From positions 81,000-144,999 of the forward strand of contig CALVDE010000017.1 in NCBI GenBank assembly GCA_944326265.1: a stretch of 64,000 nucleotides of DNA, in the 5' to 3' direction. The position numbers and the translations under genes were made by a program. Below the pieces are notes generated by a model that was not told where the DNA came from, ran no database searches, and saw nothing but the letters and a program-made list of their open reading frames with translations. Numbering within the stretch: the first letter of the stretch is position 1; each line of letters begins with the position of its first letter. Below, one piece after another: positions 54,998 to 62,828 of this stretch. Source of the stretch: an uncultured Bacteroidales bacterium (GTDB lineage: Bacteria; Bacteroidota; Bacteroidia; Bacteroidales; UBA932).

Positions 54998-56102
54998 TAT
55001 AGTTAAAAAGAAATGGTTTGCGAATTACACAAACGAAATTTGAGAGTTAGAAGTGACTCCAACTCTTCTTTATAGTTTCCGATATTGTCGAAGAAATCCT
55101 TGACGGCCTGTCTGAATTTCTCTTTTGTCCTGTAGAATCCGGTGTTAATGACCTTCTTCCTGAGGAACTTCCAAAGCCTTTCAATCAAATTGAGGTTCGG
55201 CGAGTAAGGCGGCAGGAATATCTGTTTGATTTTCGTCCCGTTTACCCATTCCTTGAGCTTTTTGTTGTGATAATAGCGGGCATTGTCGGAGATGATATAG
55301 ATGACGGAAGCTTCGGGATGCCTTTCCAAGGCTGACTGATAAACATCCCGGGTGGATTCGGCATTGACGCTCTCACAGTCATGCGCTATCACATCTGTCA
55401 CGTCATATGCATTAAGCAACCCGTTGATGTTCACCCTGTCACGACCGCTGACGGTCGGCTGTTCAAGTCTCTCGCCTTTCTCTATCCACGCATAAGTGGA
55501 ACGGCTGTTGTGGGTCGGATGGACACCGTCCGCATAATAAACCACCGCATCTTCCGGCATACCGGAAAGAATTTCTGAAAGTTTCCCGGCAAAGGCCGCC
55601 TGCCTTGAGGCATCAGCCTCACAAGGGACTTCCGATGTCTTCTTATAGGTAAATCCGATGCGGTTCAGCAAGTCTGCAACCCCCCGGGGAGTGTATTCAA
55701 CGCCGAATGCGGACTTTATCCAGGCCGCCACACCTTTGGCATCCGTATATATGTGCTCGCGTAGTTCCTTGCACAAGGCTGCCAGCTGACGGCTGTCAAG
55801 AAGCCCCCAATAACCCTTGTAACGGTTTTCCAGAAGTTCATCAGCACCACCATGTAAATAAGCGGAACGATAACGGTATACAGTGGAAACGTCTATTACA
55901 AGACATGAGGACACGAAAGAGGGCGTATTACCCATGCCCAACATCAGAATGCAAGTCACACGGGCATAGTCGGAACTTCCGGCTAAATTCCGTTGAAGTT
56001 TACGCAAAACTTCCATTTCTGATGTCGACAACTGAATTTCCATAGTGCAAAGATACTATTTTTTTTGAATGATTTTTCGCATTTCACTTACTTTTGACTA
56101 TA
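54998..56102. mobile_element. IS630-family insertion sequence
   Basis: The transposase gene at 55003-56043 is bounded by imperfect inverted ends: TATAGTTAAAAAGAAATG on the left (from 54998) and TATAGTCAAAAGTAAG on the right when read inwards (to 56102). Both ends begin at TA, the target used by IS630/Tc1 elements. It cut into the PDDEXK nuclease gene on its right side. Confidence 0.7.
55003..56043 (-). CDS. IS630-family transposase
   Basis: This 346-residue transposase has two N-terminal helix-turn-helix regions (VSTVYRYRSAYLHGGADELLE and TPRGVADLLNRIGFTYKKTSE) and a DDE catalytic domain: YYADGVHPTHNSRSTYAW (first Asp), IYIISDNARYYHNK (second Asp), and FLPPYSPNLNLIERLWKFLRKKV (the PPYSPxLNPIE motif with the catalytic Glu). 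The frame is complete with no frameshift, so the element may be active. Confidence 0.93.
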   Translation of the reverse strand: MEIQLSTSEMEVLRKLQRNLAGSSDYARVTCILMLGMGNTPSFVSSCLVIDVSTVYRYRSAYLHGGADELLENRYKGYWGLLDSRQLAALCKELREHIYTDAKGVAAWIKSAFGVEYTPRGVADLLNRIGFTYKKTSEVPCEADASRQAAFAGKLSEILSGMPEDAVVYYADGVHPTHNSRSTYAWIEKGERLEQPTVSGRDRVNINGLLNAYDVTDVIAHDCESVNAESTRDVYQSALERHPEASVIYIISDNARYYHNKKLKEWVNGTKIKQIFLPPYSPNLNLIERLWKFLRKKVINTGFYRTKEKFRQAVKDFFDNIGNYKEELESLLTLKFRLCNSQTISF

Positions 56103-56630
56103 ACTATAAAACATCCGTTCTTCGTTATTTTTACAACAGCATAGTATCTCTATATGATTGGTCAATGTGGTCAACTCCAGTATCTTCGGCATTTGTCCGA
56201 TTTCCGGTCGGACAATTTGTGCAGTTTTTGGCTGCACAGTTATCGCATGGTCTGATGATGCTTCAAAATTAGATGTCTCAATTTGTCCAATTCTTGGCTG
56301 GACAAATTCAGAATTCAGATATTTCTCAACAATCGCAGCAAATGCAGCCGAAGAATACTCATCATAAAACAGCACCATATTATAAATACTGCTCCGCCTA
56401 AATCCTTTAATATCAGGATGCTGTGACCGGATATATTCAGACAGTTGCGTTACGACCTTGCTTCCCCATTCTTCGCTTTTCAGCTTGCCTGAAACATATC
56501 CTCCCACATGCCATGCGGTAAGCAGCAGCTCTTTATTGACAGCTTTGGAAGCACGGCTTTTATGTTGTAGAATAATGTCTACGACTTCTCTGAACTGTTG
56601 CTCTTCCGATATGATTTTATCTTTTTCCAT
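56088..56630 (-). pseudogene. PDDEXK nuclease family protein (DUF1016/YhcG), truncated by the IS
   Basis: The remaining 180 residues begin with the DUF1016 N-terminal domain (EQQFREVVDIILQHKSRASKAVNKELLLTAWHVGGYVSGKLKSEEWG, RRSSIYNMVLFYDEY) and reach LTTLTNHIEILCCCKNNEERMFY, which normally leads into the second domain and the PDDEXK nuclease core; full proteins have about 340 residues. The IS630-family end cuts it there; the last residues come from the IS end, and the nuclease core is lost. Three copies of a VQPRIGQI-like peptide, each coded by a DNA palindrome, lie at 56191-56307. DUF1016 proteins are linked to defence and restriction islands. Confidence 0.75.
56191..56307. repeat. Three palindromic coding repeats in the nuclease pseudogene
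   Basis: TTGTCCGA..TCGGACAA (56193-56215), TGTGCAG..CTGCACA (56218-56238) and ATTTGTCCA..TGGACAAAT (56281-56307) are perfect stems of 8, 7 and 9 bp with 7-9 base loops. On the minus strand they code for VRPEIGQM, VQPKTAQI and VQPRIGQI. Confidence 0.8.
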
Positions 56631-56683
56631 AACTGAGTACTTTGCAGGTTCAAATTTATAAAATATAAGGAAACAATGTGTCT

Positions 56684-57697
56684 CTAAAGTTTGATGGCGA
56701 AGCGCTTGAGCCGCGAGTCGAGCATCTCTTCCGGGACGATGTGTCTGATGCAGCCGGCGATGACGTTGAGAAGGCGCTCGCGGACGAAGTCCTCGCGGAT
56801 GACGAGGGAGACTTCGCGGACGGGGACGCAGGTGGGGCAGCCGGGGGACGGGATGCCGCCTGAAGGGGCAATGTCAGTGGCCGGTGTCCCGCCGTTCTGC
56901 CGGACGATGGGCCTGAGGTTTCCGTGCTGTTTTTCGGTGAGGAATGCGGTATGCAGCTCGGGGATGACGGTGTAGCCGCCGTTGGTGTCCACGATGCGCA
57001 CGAGGGTGTCGATGCTGCCGGCCTGGTATTCGGTTCGGGTCCGGCGGCGGCTGTGGCAGAAGTTGAAGACCTGGCTGCGGAGGCAGTGGCCCTCCTCGAG
57101 GATCCACAGGCGGTCGGAGGCCAGGCGGTCGGCCGGCACTTCACTCAGGGCGTACAGCTCGTCGGACGGGGAGATATACGCCACGAATTTCTCGTAGTAC
57201 AATGGTATTTCCAGCAGGCCCTTCTGCTCTAACGGAGTGGCCAGGATGGCCATGTCAATCTCCGCCGCCAGCAGCTTCTCCACGATGAAGCGGGTGCGCA
57301 TCTCGGACACGCGCAGATGTATGGACGGGTGCTCTTCGTGCATCCTCCGGAAGAGTCCGGGGAGGATGTAGGGGGCAATGGTCGGGATGATGCCCATGAC
57401 GGCCTCTCCGCTCTCGTCGCCCTTCTCGACGGCGACCAGCTCCTCGATCTGCGAGGCATTGTGCAGGGTCACCCGGGCCTGGGCGATGATCTTCTCTCCG
57501 AGGGCGGTGGGCCGGACGGGGTGGGCTCCGCGGTCAAATATGGTCACGTCCAGGGCGGTCTCGATGCTGCGGATGCCCGCGCTGAGGGTCGGTTGGGTGA
57601 CGCCGCAGGCCTCGGCGGCCCGGACGAAGTTGCGGTGGGTGTCCACTGCGACGATGTAGCGCAGGGCGGTAAGGCTGAGGTTGGTGTCTGTCTTCAT
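56684..57697 (-). CDS. oxyR: Hydrogen-peroxide sensing regulator OxyR
   Basis: This 337-residue LysR-type regulator has the N-terminal winged helix (NFVRAAEACGVTQPTLSAGIRSIE) and a C-terminal sensor domain. The two redox cysteines of OxyR are both present and correctly spaced: Cys205 and Cys214 in EGHCLRSQVFNFC, matching E. coli Cys199/Cys208. An unusual Gly/Pro-rich insertion near residues 268-291 carries a CPTC pair (Cys287, Cys290) not seen in classical OxyR. It diverges from the peroxiredoxin gene, and an OxyR-type site lies between them. The length (337) is longer than E. coli OxyR (305) mainly because of this insertion and the C-terminal tail. Confidence 0.9.
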   Translation of the reverse strand: MKTDTNLSLTALRYIVAVDTHRNFVRAAEACGVTQPTLSAGIRSIETALDVTIFDRGAHPVRPTALGEKIIAQARVTLHNASQIEELVAVEKGDESGEAVMGIIPTIAPYILPGLFRRMHEEHPSIHLRVSEMRTRFIVEKLLAAEIDMAILATPLEQKGLLEIPLYYEKFVAYISPSDELYALSEVPADRLASDRLWILEEGHCLRSQVFNFCHSRRRTRTEYQAGSIDTLVRIVDTNGGYTVIPELHTAFLTEKQHGNLRPIVRQNGGTPATDIAPSGGIPSPGCPTCVPVREVSLVIREDFVRERLLNVIAGCIRHIVPEEMLDSRLKRFAIKL

Positions 57698-57710
57698 ACT
57701 GCCGACAAAT

Positions 57711-57725
57711 ATAGAAATTATCTAT
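57711..57725. promoter_or_regulatory. OxyR-type operator half-site pair
   Basis: ATAG (57711-57714), seven bases, CTAT (57722-57725) matches the first half of the OxyR consensus ATAG-N7-CTAT; a degenerate second pair (TAAA-N7-GATT) follows in the same 11-base phase. It lies 14 bases from the oxyR ATG and about 21 bases upstream of the -33 box of the peroxiredoxin gene, suited to both activation and autocontrol. Confidence 0.65.
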
Positions 57726-57745
57726 GAGAATATAAAAAATATCGA

Positions 57746-57777
57746 TTTGATTTATCAAAACCGCCGCCATATCTTTG
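57746..57777 (+). promoter_or_regulatory. Promoter of the peroxiredoxin-thioredoxin operon
   Basis: TTTG at 57746-57749 and TATCTTTG at 57770-57777 are separated by 20 bases, an excellent match to the Bacteroidetes consensus. The ATG is 50 bases downstream. Confidence 0.8.
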
Positions 57778-57827
57778 CACCGTAAAACAAAACACAACGG
57801 AATATTAATCATTAAAAAGTAATAGTT

Positions 57828-58565
57828 ATGGACAGCAACAACAACATTCAGACTCAGACACAGCAGCAGTATTATCCCATGCCCCGCATCGGCGACCAGG
57901 CCCCCGCTTTCGAGGCCGTGACCACTCAGGGCAAGATCCGCTTCCCCGAGGATTTCAAGGGCAAATGGAAGATTCTCTTCAGTCATCCCGCCGACTTCAC
58001 ACCCGTCTGCACCTCCGAGTTCATGACCTTCGCCTCCCGCACCGCCGAGTTCGAAGCCCTCAATACCCAGCTCATCGGCCTCTCTGTGGACGGACTCTAC
58101 AGCCATATCGCATGGCTGCGCACCATTCAGGAGAAGATTCAGTACAAGGGCATGAAGAACGTCGAGGTGAAATTTCCCCTGATTGAGGACATCACCATGG
58201 ACATCGCCCGCCGCTACGGCATGATCCAGCCCGGCGAGAGTGCCACCCAGGCCGTCCGCGCCGTCTTCTTCATCGACCCGAAGAACGTAATCCGCACCAT
58301 CGTCTACTATCCCCTTTCGCTTGGCAGGAATTTTGATGAGCTCAAGAGAGTGCTGGTGGGCCTGCAGACCGCCGATGAGTTCGGTGTCGCCCTGCCCGCC
58401 GACTGGCAGCCCGGAGATGAGGTGATAGTGCCCACGGCCGGTTCCTGCGGAGTGGCCAAGAGCCGGATGGACGGAGACGACAAGGACTTGAAGTGCTACG
58501 ACTGGTTCTTCTGCACCCGTCAGCTCCCCAAGGAGAAGATAGAGGACAAAATTTACAGAAAATAA
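57828..58565 (+). CDS. Peroxiredoxin, archaeal Prx6-like
   Basis: This 245-residue peroxidase reduces hydrogen peroxide and organic peroxides. The peroxidatic Cys61 is in HPADFTPVCTSE (PxxxTxxC). It is longer than AhpC (187) with the extra C-terminal arm of the Prx6 group, and the C-terminal cysteines Cys207, Cys223 and Cys229 resemble the resolving-cysteine set of archaeal thioredoxin peroxidases. It begins with a Gln/Asn-rich stretch. It diverges from oxyR, with an OxyR-type site between, and is coupled to a thioredoxin gene by a TAATG overlap. That gene may supply reducing power. Confidence 0.9.
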   Translation: MDSNNNIQTQTQQQYYPMPRIGDQAPAFEAVTTQGKIRFPEDFKGKWKILFSHPADFTPVCTSEFMTFASRTAEFEALNTQLIGLSVDGLYSHIAWLRTIQEKIQYKGMKNVEVKFPLIEDITMDIARRYGMIQPGESATQAVRAVFFIDPKNVIRTIVYYPLSLGRNFDELKRVLVGLQTADEFGVALPADWQPGDEVIVPTAGSCGVAKSRMDGDDKDLKCYDWFFCTRQLPKEKIEDKIYRK

Positions 58566-59035
58566 TGAAACGCATAACAACACTACTATTAACAGCCGGA
58601 ATCCTGCTTCTGTCCGCTGTCCCGAACGGGGCGGCCGGGCAGGAGAGGAAAACCGGAAAAAACGACGAAGGTATGGGAAAAGTACAGCATATAACGAAAG
58701 CGGAGTTTCTGCAGAAAGTATATAATTACGAGGCTAATCCACAGACTTGGAAATACGAGGGCGAGGGTCCTGCCATTGTGGATTTCTTCGCGACCTGGTG
58801 CGGGCCGTGCAAGGCTCTCAGCCCTGTTCTGGACGAGCTTGCGGCCGAGTACGGAGACAAGCTGACGATTTACAAGGTGGACGTGGATCAGGAGCGCGAG
58901 CTGGCCGGAGCTTTCGGAATCCGCTCGGTGCCTACGCTGCTCTTCATCCCCGCCGACGGGGAGCCGTCGATGAGCCCGGGTGCTCCGTCAAAAGCTCAGC
59001 TCAAACAGATAATCGACGAGCATCTGCTGAAATAG
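58565..59035 (+). CDS. Thioredoxin with signal peptide
   Basis: This 156-residue protein has a signal peptide (MKRITTLLLTAGILLLSAVPNGAAG) and a thioredoxin domain with the active site ATWCGPCK (Cys79, Cys82) and cis-Pro in RSVPTLLF. Its ATG uses the last base of the peroxiredoxin stop (TAATG), so translation is coupled. The signal peptide sends it to the periplasm, whereas the peroxiredoxin has none; the pair would then act in different compartments unless the Met near residue 37 (MGKVQ) is also used as a start. This ambiguity is real: MGKVQHITKAEF would give a cytoplasmic form. Confidence 0.88.
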   Translation: MKRITTLLLTAGILLLSAVPNGAAGQERKTGKNDEGMGKVQHITKAEFLQKVYNYEANPQTWKYEGEGPAIVDFFATWCGPCKALSPVLDELAAEYGDKLTIYKVDVDQERELAGAFGIRSVPTLLFIPADGEPSMSPGAPSKAQLKQIIDEHLLK

Positions 59036-59070
59036 TTGACCCAGCGGGCGATCCGCAAAAACATGAAGAA

Positions 59071-59103
59071 AGGCCGTGCCGGAATCCCGGTGCGGCTTTT
59101 TCC
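59071..59103 (+). terminator. Rho-independent terminator of the peroxiredoxin operon
   Basis: GCCGTGCCGG and CCCGGTGCGGC form a GC-rich stem with a 3-base loop followed by TTTTTCC. It lies 36 bases after the thioredoxin stop and touches the start of REPIN-like element A. Confidence 0.8.
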
Positions 59104-59271
59104 GTAAGTACTGCAGCGGGGGTGTTTTGTAAACGCTCAGTGATCAGTTAGTTACAAAACAGAGTGTTCTTTCGGGTGGCTCCGAACCCGACTAAAGTTA
59201 CTCGTGACTTTTAGAATGTCTTAATTTACAAGCCTTTCTGAGAAATGGGTGCTCGCCTGCTTACCGTTGGC
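59102..59271. repeat. REPIN-like element A
   Basis: The right end is TGCTTACCGTTGGCC (59257-59271), the inverse of the CAACGGTAAGCAG end of the elements around the RAYT at 62829. The left end is a diverged CCGTAAGTACTGCAGCGGGGGTG. Inside are GTGTTTTGTAA and CAGTGATCAGTTAGTTACAAAAC as in element B. It looks like two related REPs in inverted orientation, about 170 bases, 3.5 kb from the RAYT. Confidence 0.6.
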
Positions 59272-59277
59272 CTTACC

Positions 59278-60384
59278 TCAGAAGCCGACCTGAAGCTGTG
59301 TGATGATCATGTGCGAGGAGGGGATGCCGCTGAAGACCCCCTGACTGTCCCGGGAGCGCTGCTGATAGACGTACTGCGCCTGGAGGCGGCATTTGCGGTA
59401 GATATTCCATTGAAGTCCTATGATATAGTTGCATTGCCAGTCATGCAGGCTGATGTTGCGGTCCAGATAATCCACAGATGCCACTATGTCCAGAAATTTT
59501 GCGGGCGATCCGGTCAGTGTGGCGTATGCGCCCCGGCTTCTGACTGTGGCATCCAGTCCTTCCATGTATTCGCTCCTGAGATATACCGGCCCGGCCTTCA
59601 GCTCCAGTCCGGTGCTCCATCTGTTTCTCCGGTATGTGTCACCAGCCTTGAAGGTTCCGTATGGACTGTCCGCTTTTGCCGTTCCTTCTCCGATGTAGAC
59701 GGAACTGTGCAGTTTCAGGAAGCTGACCGGCCTGAGGGCGAGGCTTGCCACTACGTCCTTCCGGTTGTTGGTCTCGGCCGTATTGGACGGCTCGCCGCTG
59801 AAGACGCCGACCCTGTATTCTATCAGATTGCGGTTGTCCTTGCCTATTTTCAGAAATGCGCCTCCCACTTCCAGACCAAGGTCCCTGCCGGCTCCCGCCC
59901 CGAAGCATACGTCCGAGCCGTCGATACCCGCGAGATACTGGACTGCCTGGGCGCCCTTTATTATTTCCAGGACGGAGGGAGACATATTGCTCTCGATCGT
60001 GAAGGGGGTCTTGTACTGCCCGAGGCGGATGTAGAACGCATCCACCGGGCGGTATCTGACGAAGAGCTCATGCAGCTTGAATTTGGACACGTCGGCCATG
60101 AAGTAGAGGTCCAGATGCCTGACGGGCCTGATGTCGGCGATGATCATTGCCCTGTACAGATTGAACTTGTTGAAGGCCCCGTCATGTGCCATGTCGTAGG
60201 TGTCGTACTGGTATCCGGCCTGGGCGTAGCCGCTTACGCTTACCTTTTCCGAAAGGAAACGGACCAGTTTGCCGCCTTTTGAGCCTTTCTGTGTGCCGGA
60301 GCTGAGGGAGTCTGTCGCTGCCGCCGAGCTGATGCATGCTGCGGCGGTCAGGATTATAGTGATGGCAGTGGCCTTTAGGTTCAT
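59278..60384 (-). CDS. Phosphate-selective porin O/P-like outer membrane protein
   Basis: This 368-residue protein has a signal peptide (MNLKATAITIILTAAACISSAAA, starting at 60384; the frame extends upstream without support) and beta-barrel strands with the OprO/OprP-type pattern: VSGYAQAGYQYDTYD, DLYFMADVSKFKLHELFVRYRPVDAFYIRLGQYKTPF (the conserved RxGQxKxPF motif) and a C-terminal LQVGF with terminal Phe. The family name is from Pseudomonas phosphate porins; in Bacteroidetes the substrate is not established, and no Pho box is visible here. REPIN-like element A lies just beyond its stop. A TATTTTTG box on the minus strand is at 60438-60445. Confidence 0.82.
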   Translation of the reverse strand: MNLKATAITIILTAAACISSAAATDSLSSGTQKGSKGGKLVRFLSEKVSVSGYAQAGYQYDTYDMAHDGAFNKFNLYRAMIIADIRPVRHLDLYFMADVSKFKLHELFVRYRPVDAFYIRLGQYKTPFTIESNMSPSVLEIIKGAQAVQYLAGIDGSDVCFGAGAGRDLGLEVGGAFLKIGKDNRNLIEYRVGVFSGEPSNTAETNNRKDVVASLALRPVSFLKLHSSVYIGEGTAKADSPYGTFKAGDTYRRNRWSTGLELKAGPVYLRSEYMEGLDATVRSRGAYATLTGSPAKFLDIVASVDYLDRNISLHDWQCNYIIGLQWNIYRKCRLQAQYVYQQRSRDSQGVFSGIPSSHMIITQLQVGF

Positions 60385-60482
60385 GACTGTAGTGTGTTGT
60401 AGCTGAGTTGATGAATCGGTTTTGTGTTTCAGGGCGGCAAAAATAGTGAAAGACTCCGGAATATGCAACAGCCCTGCCGGCC

Positions 60483-61568
60483 CTACATCCTCAGCCGTCC
60501 GAAGTGCAGTGTGCCTTCAGTGTCCTCAGTCAGGGCGTAGACGGTGTTCTCGTTTCCGTCATAGCACAGTTTCACGATTTTCATGTCTGTCCGTATGAGT
60601 TCTAAAGGACGGCCTTCCCTGTCGAACACTGCGATGTCTGAGTATATCTGTCCCATGTCAGGCGTATAGTCGTCGTAGTATTTCTGTACGGGAGTGTGTC
60701 CGTCGTAGGCGGTGTAGATCCTGTCGTCGGTGCAGCAGATGTCGGCGAATCCTGCGATGGTGTTCTCGTTGAAATCATAGGTGTACTCCAGCGCCTCGAT
60801 GTCCGGCTTCACGAAGTACCGGATGCCTGTGGGTTCCAGCCGGTCATCATCTATGGAAAATATCTGCAGAACGGCTCCGTAGAACGTGCCTATGACACAC
60901 CGGCTGCCGTCGGGAGAGAGGTCCATGACGCAATTCCAGTACAGGTATTCGTTCATGCGTCCGGTTTCGTCCGGTATTTCCAGGAGAGTGTGCCGGGACA
61001 GAACGTTTCCGTCAAGGGTCTGGAGCAGCAGTTCTATCGGGAGCTCATCGTCCACCGCGGCGGTGAACCCGGCCTTGGATGTCTGGTTGAGCAGGATGCC
61101 GTCTCTGATGTAGATGCATCGGTTTGTCCTGCCGGTCCCCTCCATTTTTATCTCCCGGACGGGATAGCTGCTGTGAATGAGCGGGTCCACAGGGAAGCAC
61201 TGCATGAGGTTCCGCGACAGGTCATAGTAGTAAAGAGTGTCGTTCCGCAGGGATGGTGCCCTGTTCCCCTGGATGGTCTCGCCCGGTCCGCGTCCTTCCC
61301 TGATGGCGCCGGCGACCGGAGCACCTGTATGCTTGTCGTAGATATGCAGCGTTTTCCGGGTCTGCATGTCGAGTGCAGGCAGCACCAGCCAGTCCTTGTA
61401 AACGTAAAGATCCTGAGCGGTATTGAAGAGCAGCGCGTCACCGAGTATCTCGAAACAGGCCTCCCTCTCGACAGGAAATACGGGCGGCTCGTATCTGATA
61501 TTGTTCCGGCCGCAGCCGGTCAGGAGCAGTGATGTTACCAGAAGTGCGGGTGTGAGCAGACGTTTCAT
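60483..61568 (-). CDS. 6-bladed beta-propeller lipoprotein (BF3164-like)
   Basis: This 361-residue protein has a lipoprotein signal (MKRLLTPALLVTSLLLTGCGRN, Cys near 19). The body has propeller strands (LYVYKDWLVLPALD, DTLYYYDLSRNLMQCF, NTVYALTEDTEGTLHFG) and the GRGPGE motif also seen in the protein at 6961-8061, so the two are paralogues. Function unknown. The start at the Met giving a signal is chosen; the frame runs 24 bases further upstream. A TAAATTTG box on the minus strand at 61590-61597 may be its promoter. It diverges from the ATP-grasp gene by 55 bases. Confidence 0.72.
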   Translation of the reverse strand: MKRLLTPALLVTSLLLTGCGRNNIRYEPPVFPVEREACFEILGDALLFNTAQDLYVYKDWLVLPALDMQTRKTLHIYDKHTGAPVAGAIREGRGPGETIQGNRAPSLRNDTLYYYDLSRNLMQCFPVDPLIHSSYPVREIKMEGTGRTNRCIYIRDGILLNQTSKAGFTAAVDDELPIELLLQTLDGNVLSRHTLLEIPDETGRMNEYLYWNCVMDLSPDGSRCVIGTFYGAVLQIFSIDDDRLEPTGIRYFVKPDIEALEYTYDFNENTIAGFADICCTDDRIYTAYDGHTPVQKYYDDYTPDMGQIYSDIAVFDREGRPLELIRTDMKIVKLCYDGNENTVYALTEDTEGTLHFGRLRM

Positions 61569-61623
61569 GGCAGTTTTATTGTGATTCGCCAAATTTAGCG
61601 ATTATTTTCCATATTTTCGCGTC

Positions 61624-62508
61624 ATGGAAAAAAGAGGTCTGCTGATATATCCCTCGACGACTCCCCGGGGGAACAATGCTTTCGGCTGGTTCCGGGAGGC
61701 GGCTGCCCGTCACGGGATGTCGGTCGAGGTGCTGTTCTACGACGCTCCGGCGGCTGAGGCTCCTGCGGGCGCTCCTGCATGGAAGCCGGATTTTGTGCTG
61801 ATGCGTGGGTACAATATCGCCCTGTCGCGGTGGTACGGGGCACAGGGTGTGCCCGTGCTGAATGCCCCCGAGGCGATGATCCTCTGCCGGGACAAGCTCC
61901 GCTGCGGGGAGGTTCTGGCCGCTGCCGGGGTGCCGGTGCCGGGGGCATTGTCCCCTGAGAAGGCCCGGAGCGGGGACGCATTTCCATTTATCCTCAAGCT
62001 CAATTTCGGGTCGAAGGGGGAAAATGTCTTCCTCGTCCGCGATGCCCTGGAATACCGTTCCGCGCTGGAGGCGTGCCGGCGGGAGGAGGCTCTGCGCCTG
62101 GAGGCATTGTCCCGGGGAATCAGCGAGTTCGGGGAGACGCCGGAGGAGGTCCGCCGCGGCTGCGAGCCTGTGCTGCAGGAGTTCGTGGCCACGAGCAGTG
62201 GACGGGATATCCGGGTGTGGGTGACGGGGGATGAGGTCGCCGGCCATGTGCTTCGGTACAATCCCTCGGGCTTCAAGTCCAATTTCGCCGCCGGGGGCTC
62301 CTTCCGTCAGATTCCGCTGCCTCCCGCCGCTGCCTCTCTCGCTGTGGCCGCTGCCCGTGCCTGCGGGCTCTTCTTTGCAGGGGTGGACCTGCTGTTCGAC
62401 GGTCATAACGGCTTCAAGGTCTGCGAGGTCAACGGCAATGCCGGCTTCCGCACCGCCTCGGCCGACATTCCCGACGCGCTGTTCCGCAATCTCGCCCGCG
62501 TCCTGTGA
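61624..62508 (+). CDS. RimK-like ATP-grasp ligase
   Basis: This 294-residue enzyme has the ATP-grasp layout of the RimK/LysX group: an N-terminal Rossmann part (LIYPSTTPRGNNAFGWFREAA), the DKLRCGEVLAAAGVPVPG segment, the ATP-binding PFILKLNFGSKGENVFLV, VLQEFVATSSGRDIRVWVTGDEV (the D-x-R motif) and a C-terminal LLFDGHNGFKVCEVNGNAGF (the EVNGNAG metal-binding block). Such enzymes join an amino acid or peptide to a carboxylate; the substrate cannot be told here. It lies alone between divergent and convergent genes, next to REPIN-like element B. Confidence 0.8.
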   Translation: MEKRGLLIYPSTTPRGNNAFGWFREAAARHGMSVEVLFYDAPAAEAPAGAPAWKPDFVLMRGYNIALSRWYGAQGVPVLNAPEAMILCRDKLRCGEVLAAAGVPVPGALSPEKARSGDAFPFILKLNFGSKGENVFLVRDALEYRSALEACRREEALRLEALSRGISEFGETPEEVRRGCEPVLQEFVATSSGRDIRVWVTGDEVAGHVLRYNPSGFKSNFAAGGSFRQIPLPPAAASLAVAAARACGLFFAGVDLLFDGHNGFKVCEVNGNAGFRTASADIPDALFRNLARVL

Positions 62509-62570
62509 CCAATCCGTGCGTCCTGAGATGGCCGGGAGTATCCCTGTTCTGCAATCCTGCCCACACCCTG

Positions 62571-62750
62571 TGGCAATGGTAAGCAGAGTCGCGGAGTGCT
62601 TTTGCAATCTCACAGTGATCAGCGTGTTACGGTAGGGATGTGATCTTTTCGGGATGTTGTGAGGGGGCGGGAAGATCATGCTTAACTAGCATTGCTCTGA
62701 ATGTAAGTGTTTTGCAAAACAGGGGTGCGTCACATCTTACCGTTGTTGGA
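62571..62750. repeat. REPIN-like element B (two REPs in inverted orientation)
   Basis: It starts GGCAATGGTAAGCAG (from 62572) and ends CTTACCGTTGTTGG (to 62749). Reading each end inwards gives two related 55-60 base sequences sharing GGTAAG, TTTTGCAA, CAC and TCAG in order, so this is two REPs head to head, able to fold into one long hairpin. It lies just after the 3' end of the RAYT gene. The 62509-62828 gap holds nothing else. Confidence 0.7.
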
Positions 62751-62828
62751 ACCGGCGGCTCTGGACTGTGCTTGCTGTTGGTGCTCAGGTAGTGGCTGTT
62801 TTTGTCGGAACCGGACGGATTTGGGCTT

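Noticed and set aside
59278..60384. A phosphate-regulated porin belonging with the Pho-box locus
   Set aside because: The family name suggests phosphate, but no TAAC repeats with an 11-base period are seen upstream and the gene is 37 kb away.
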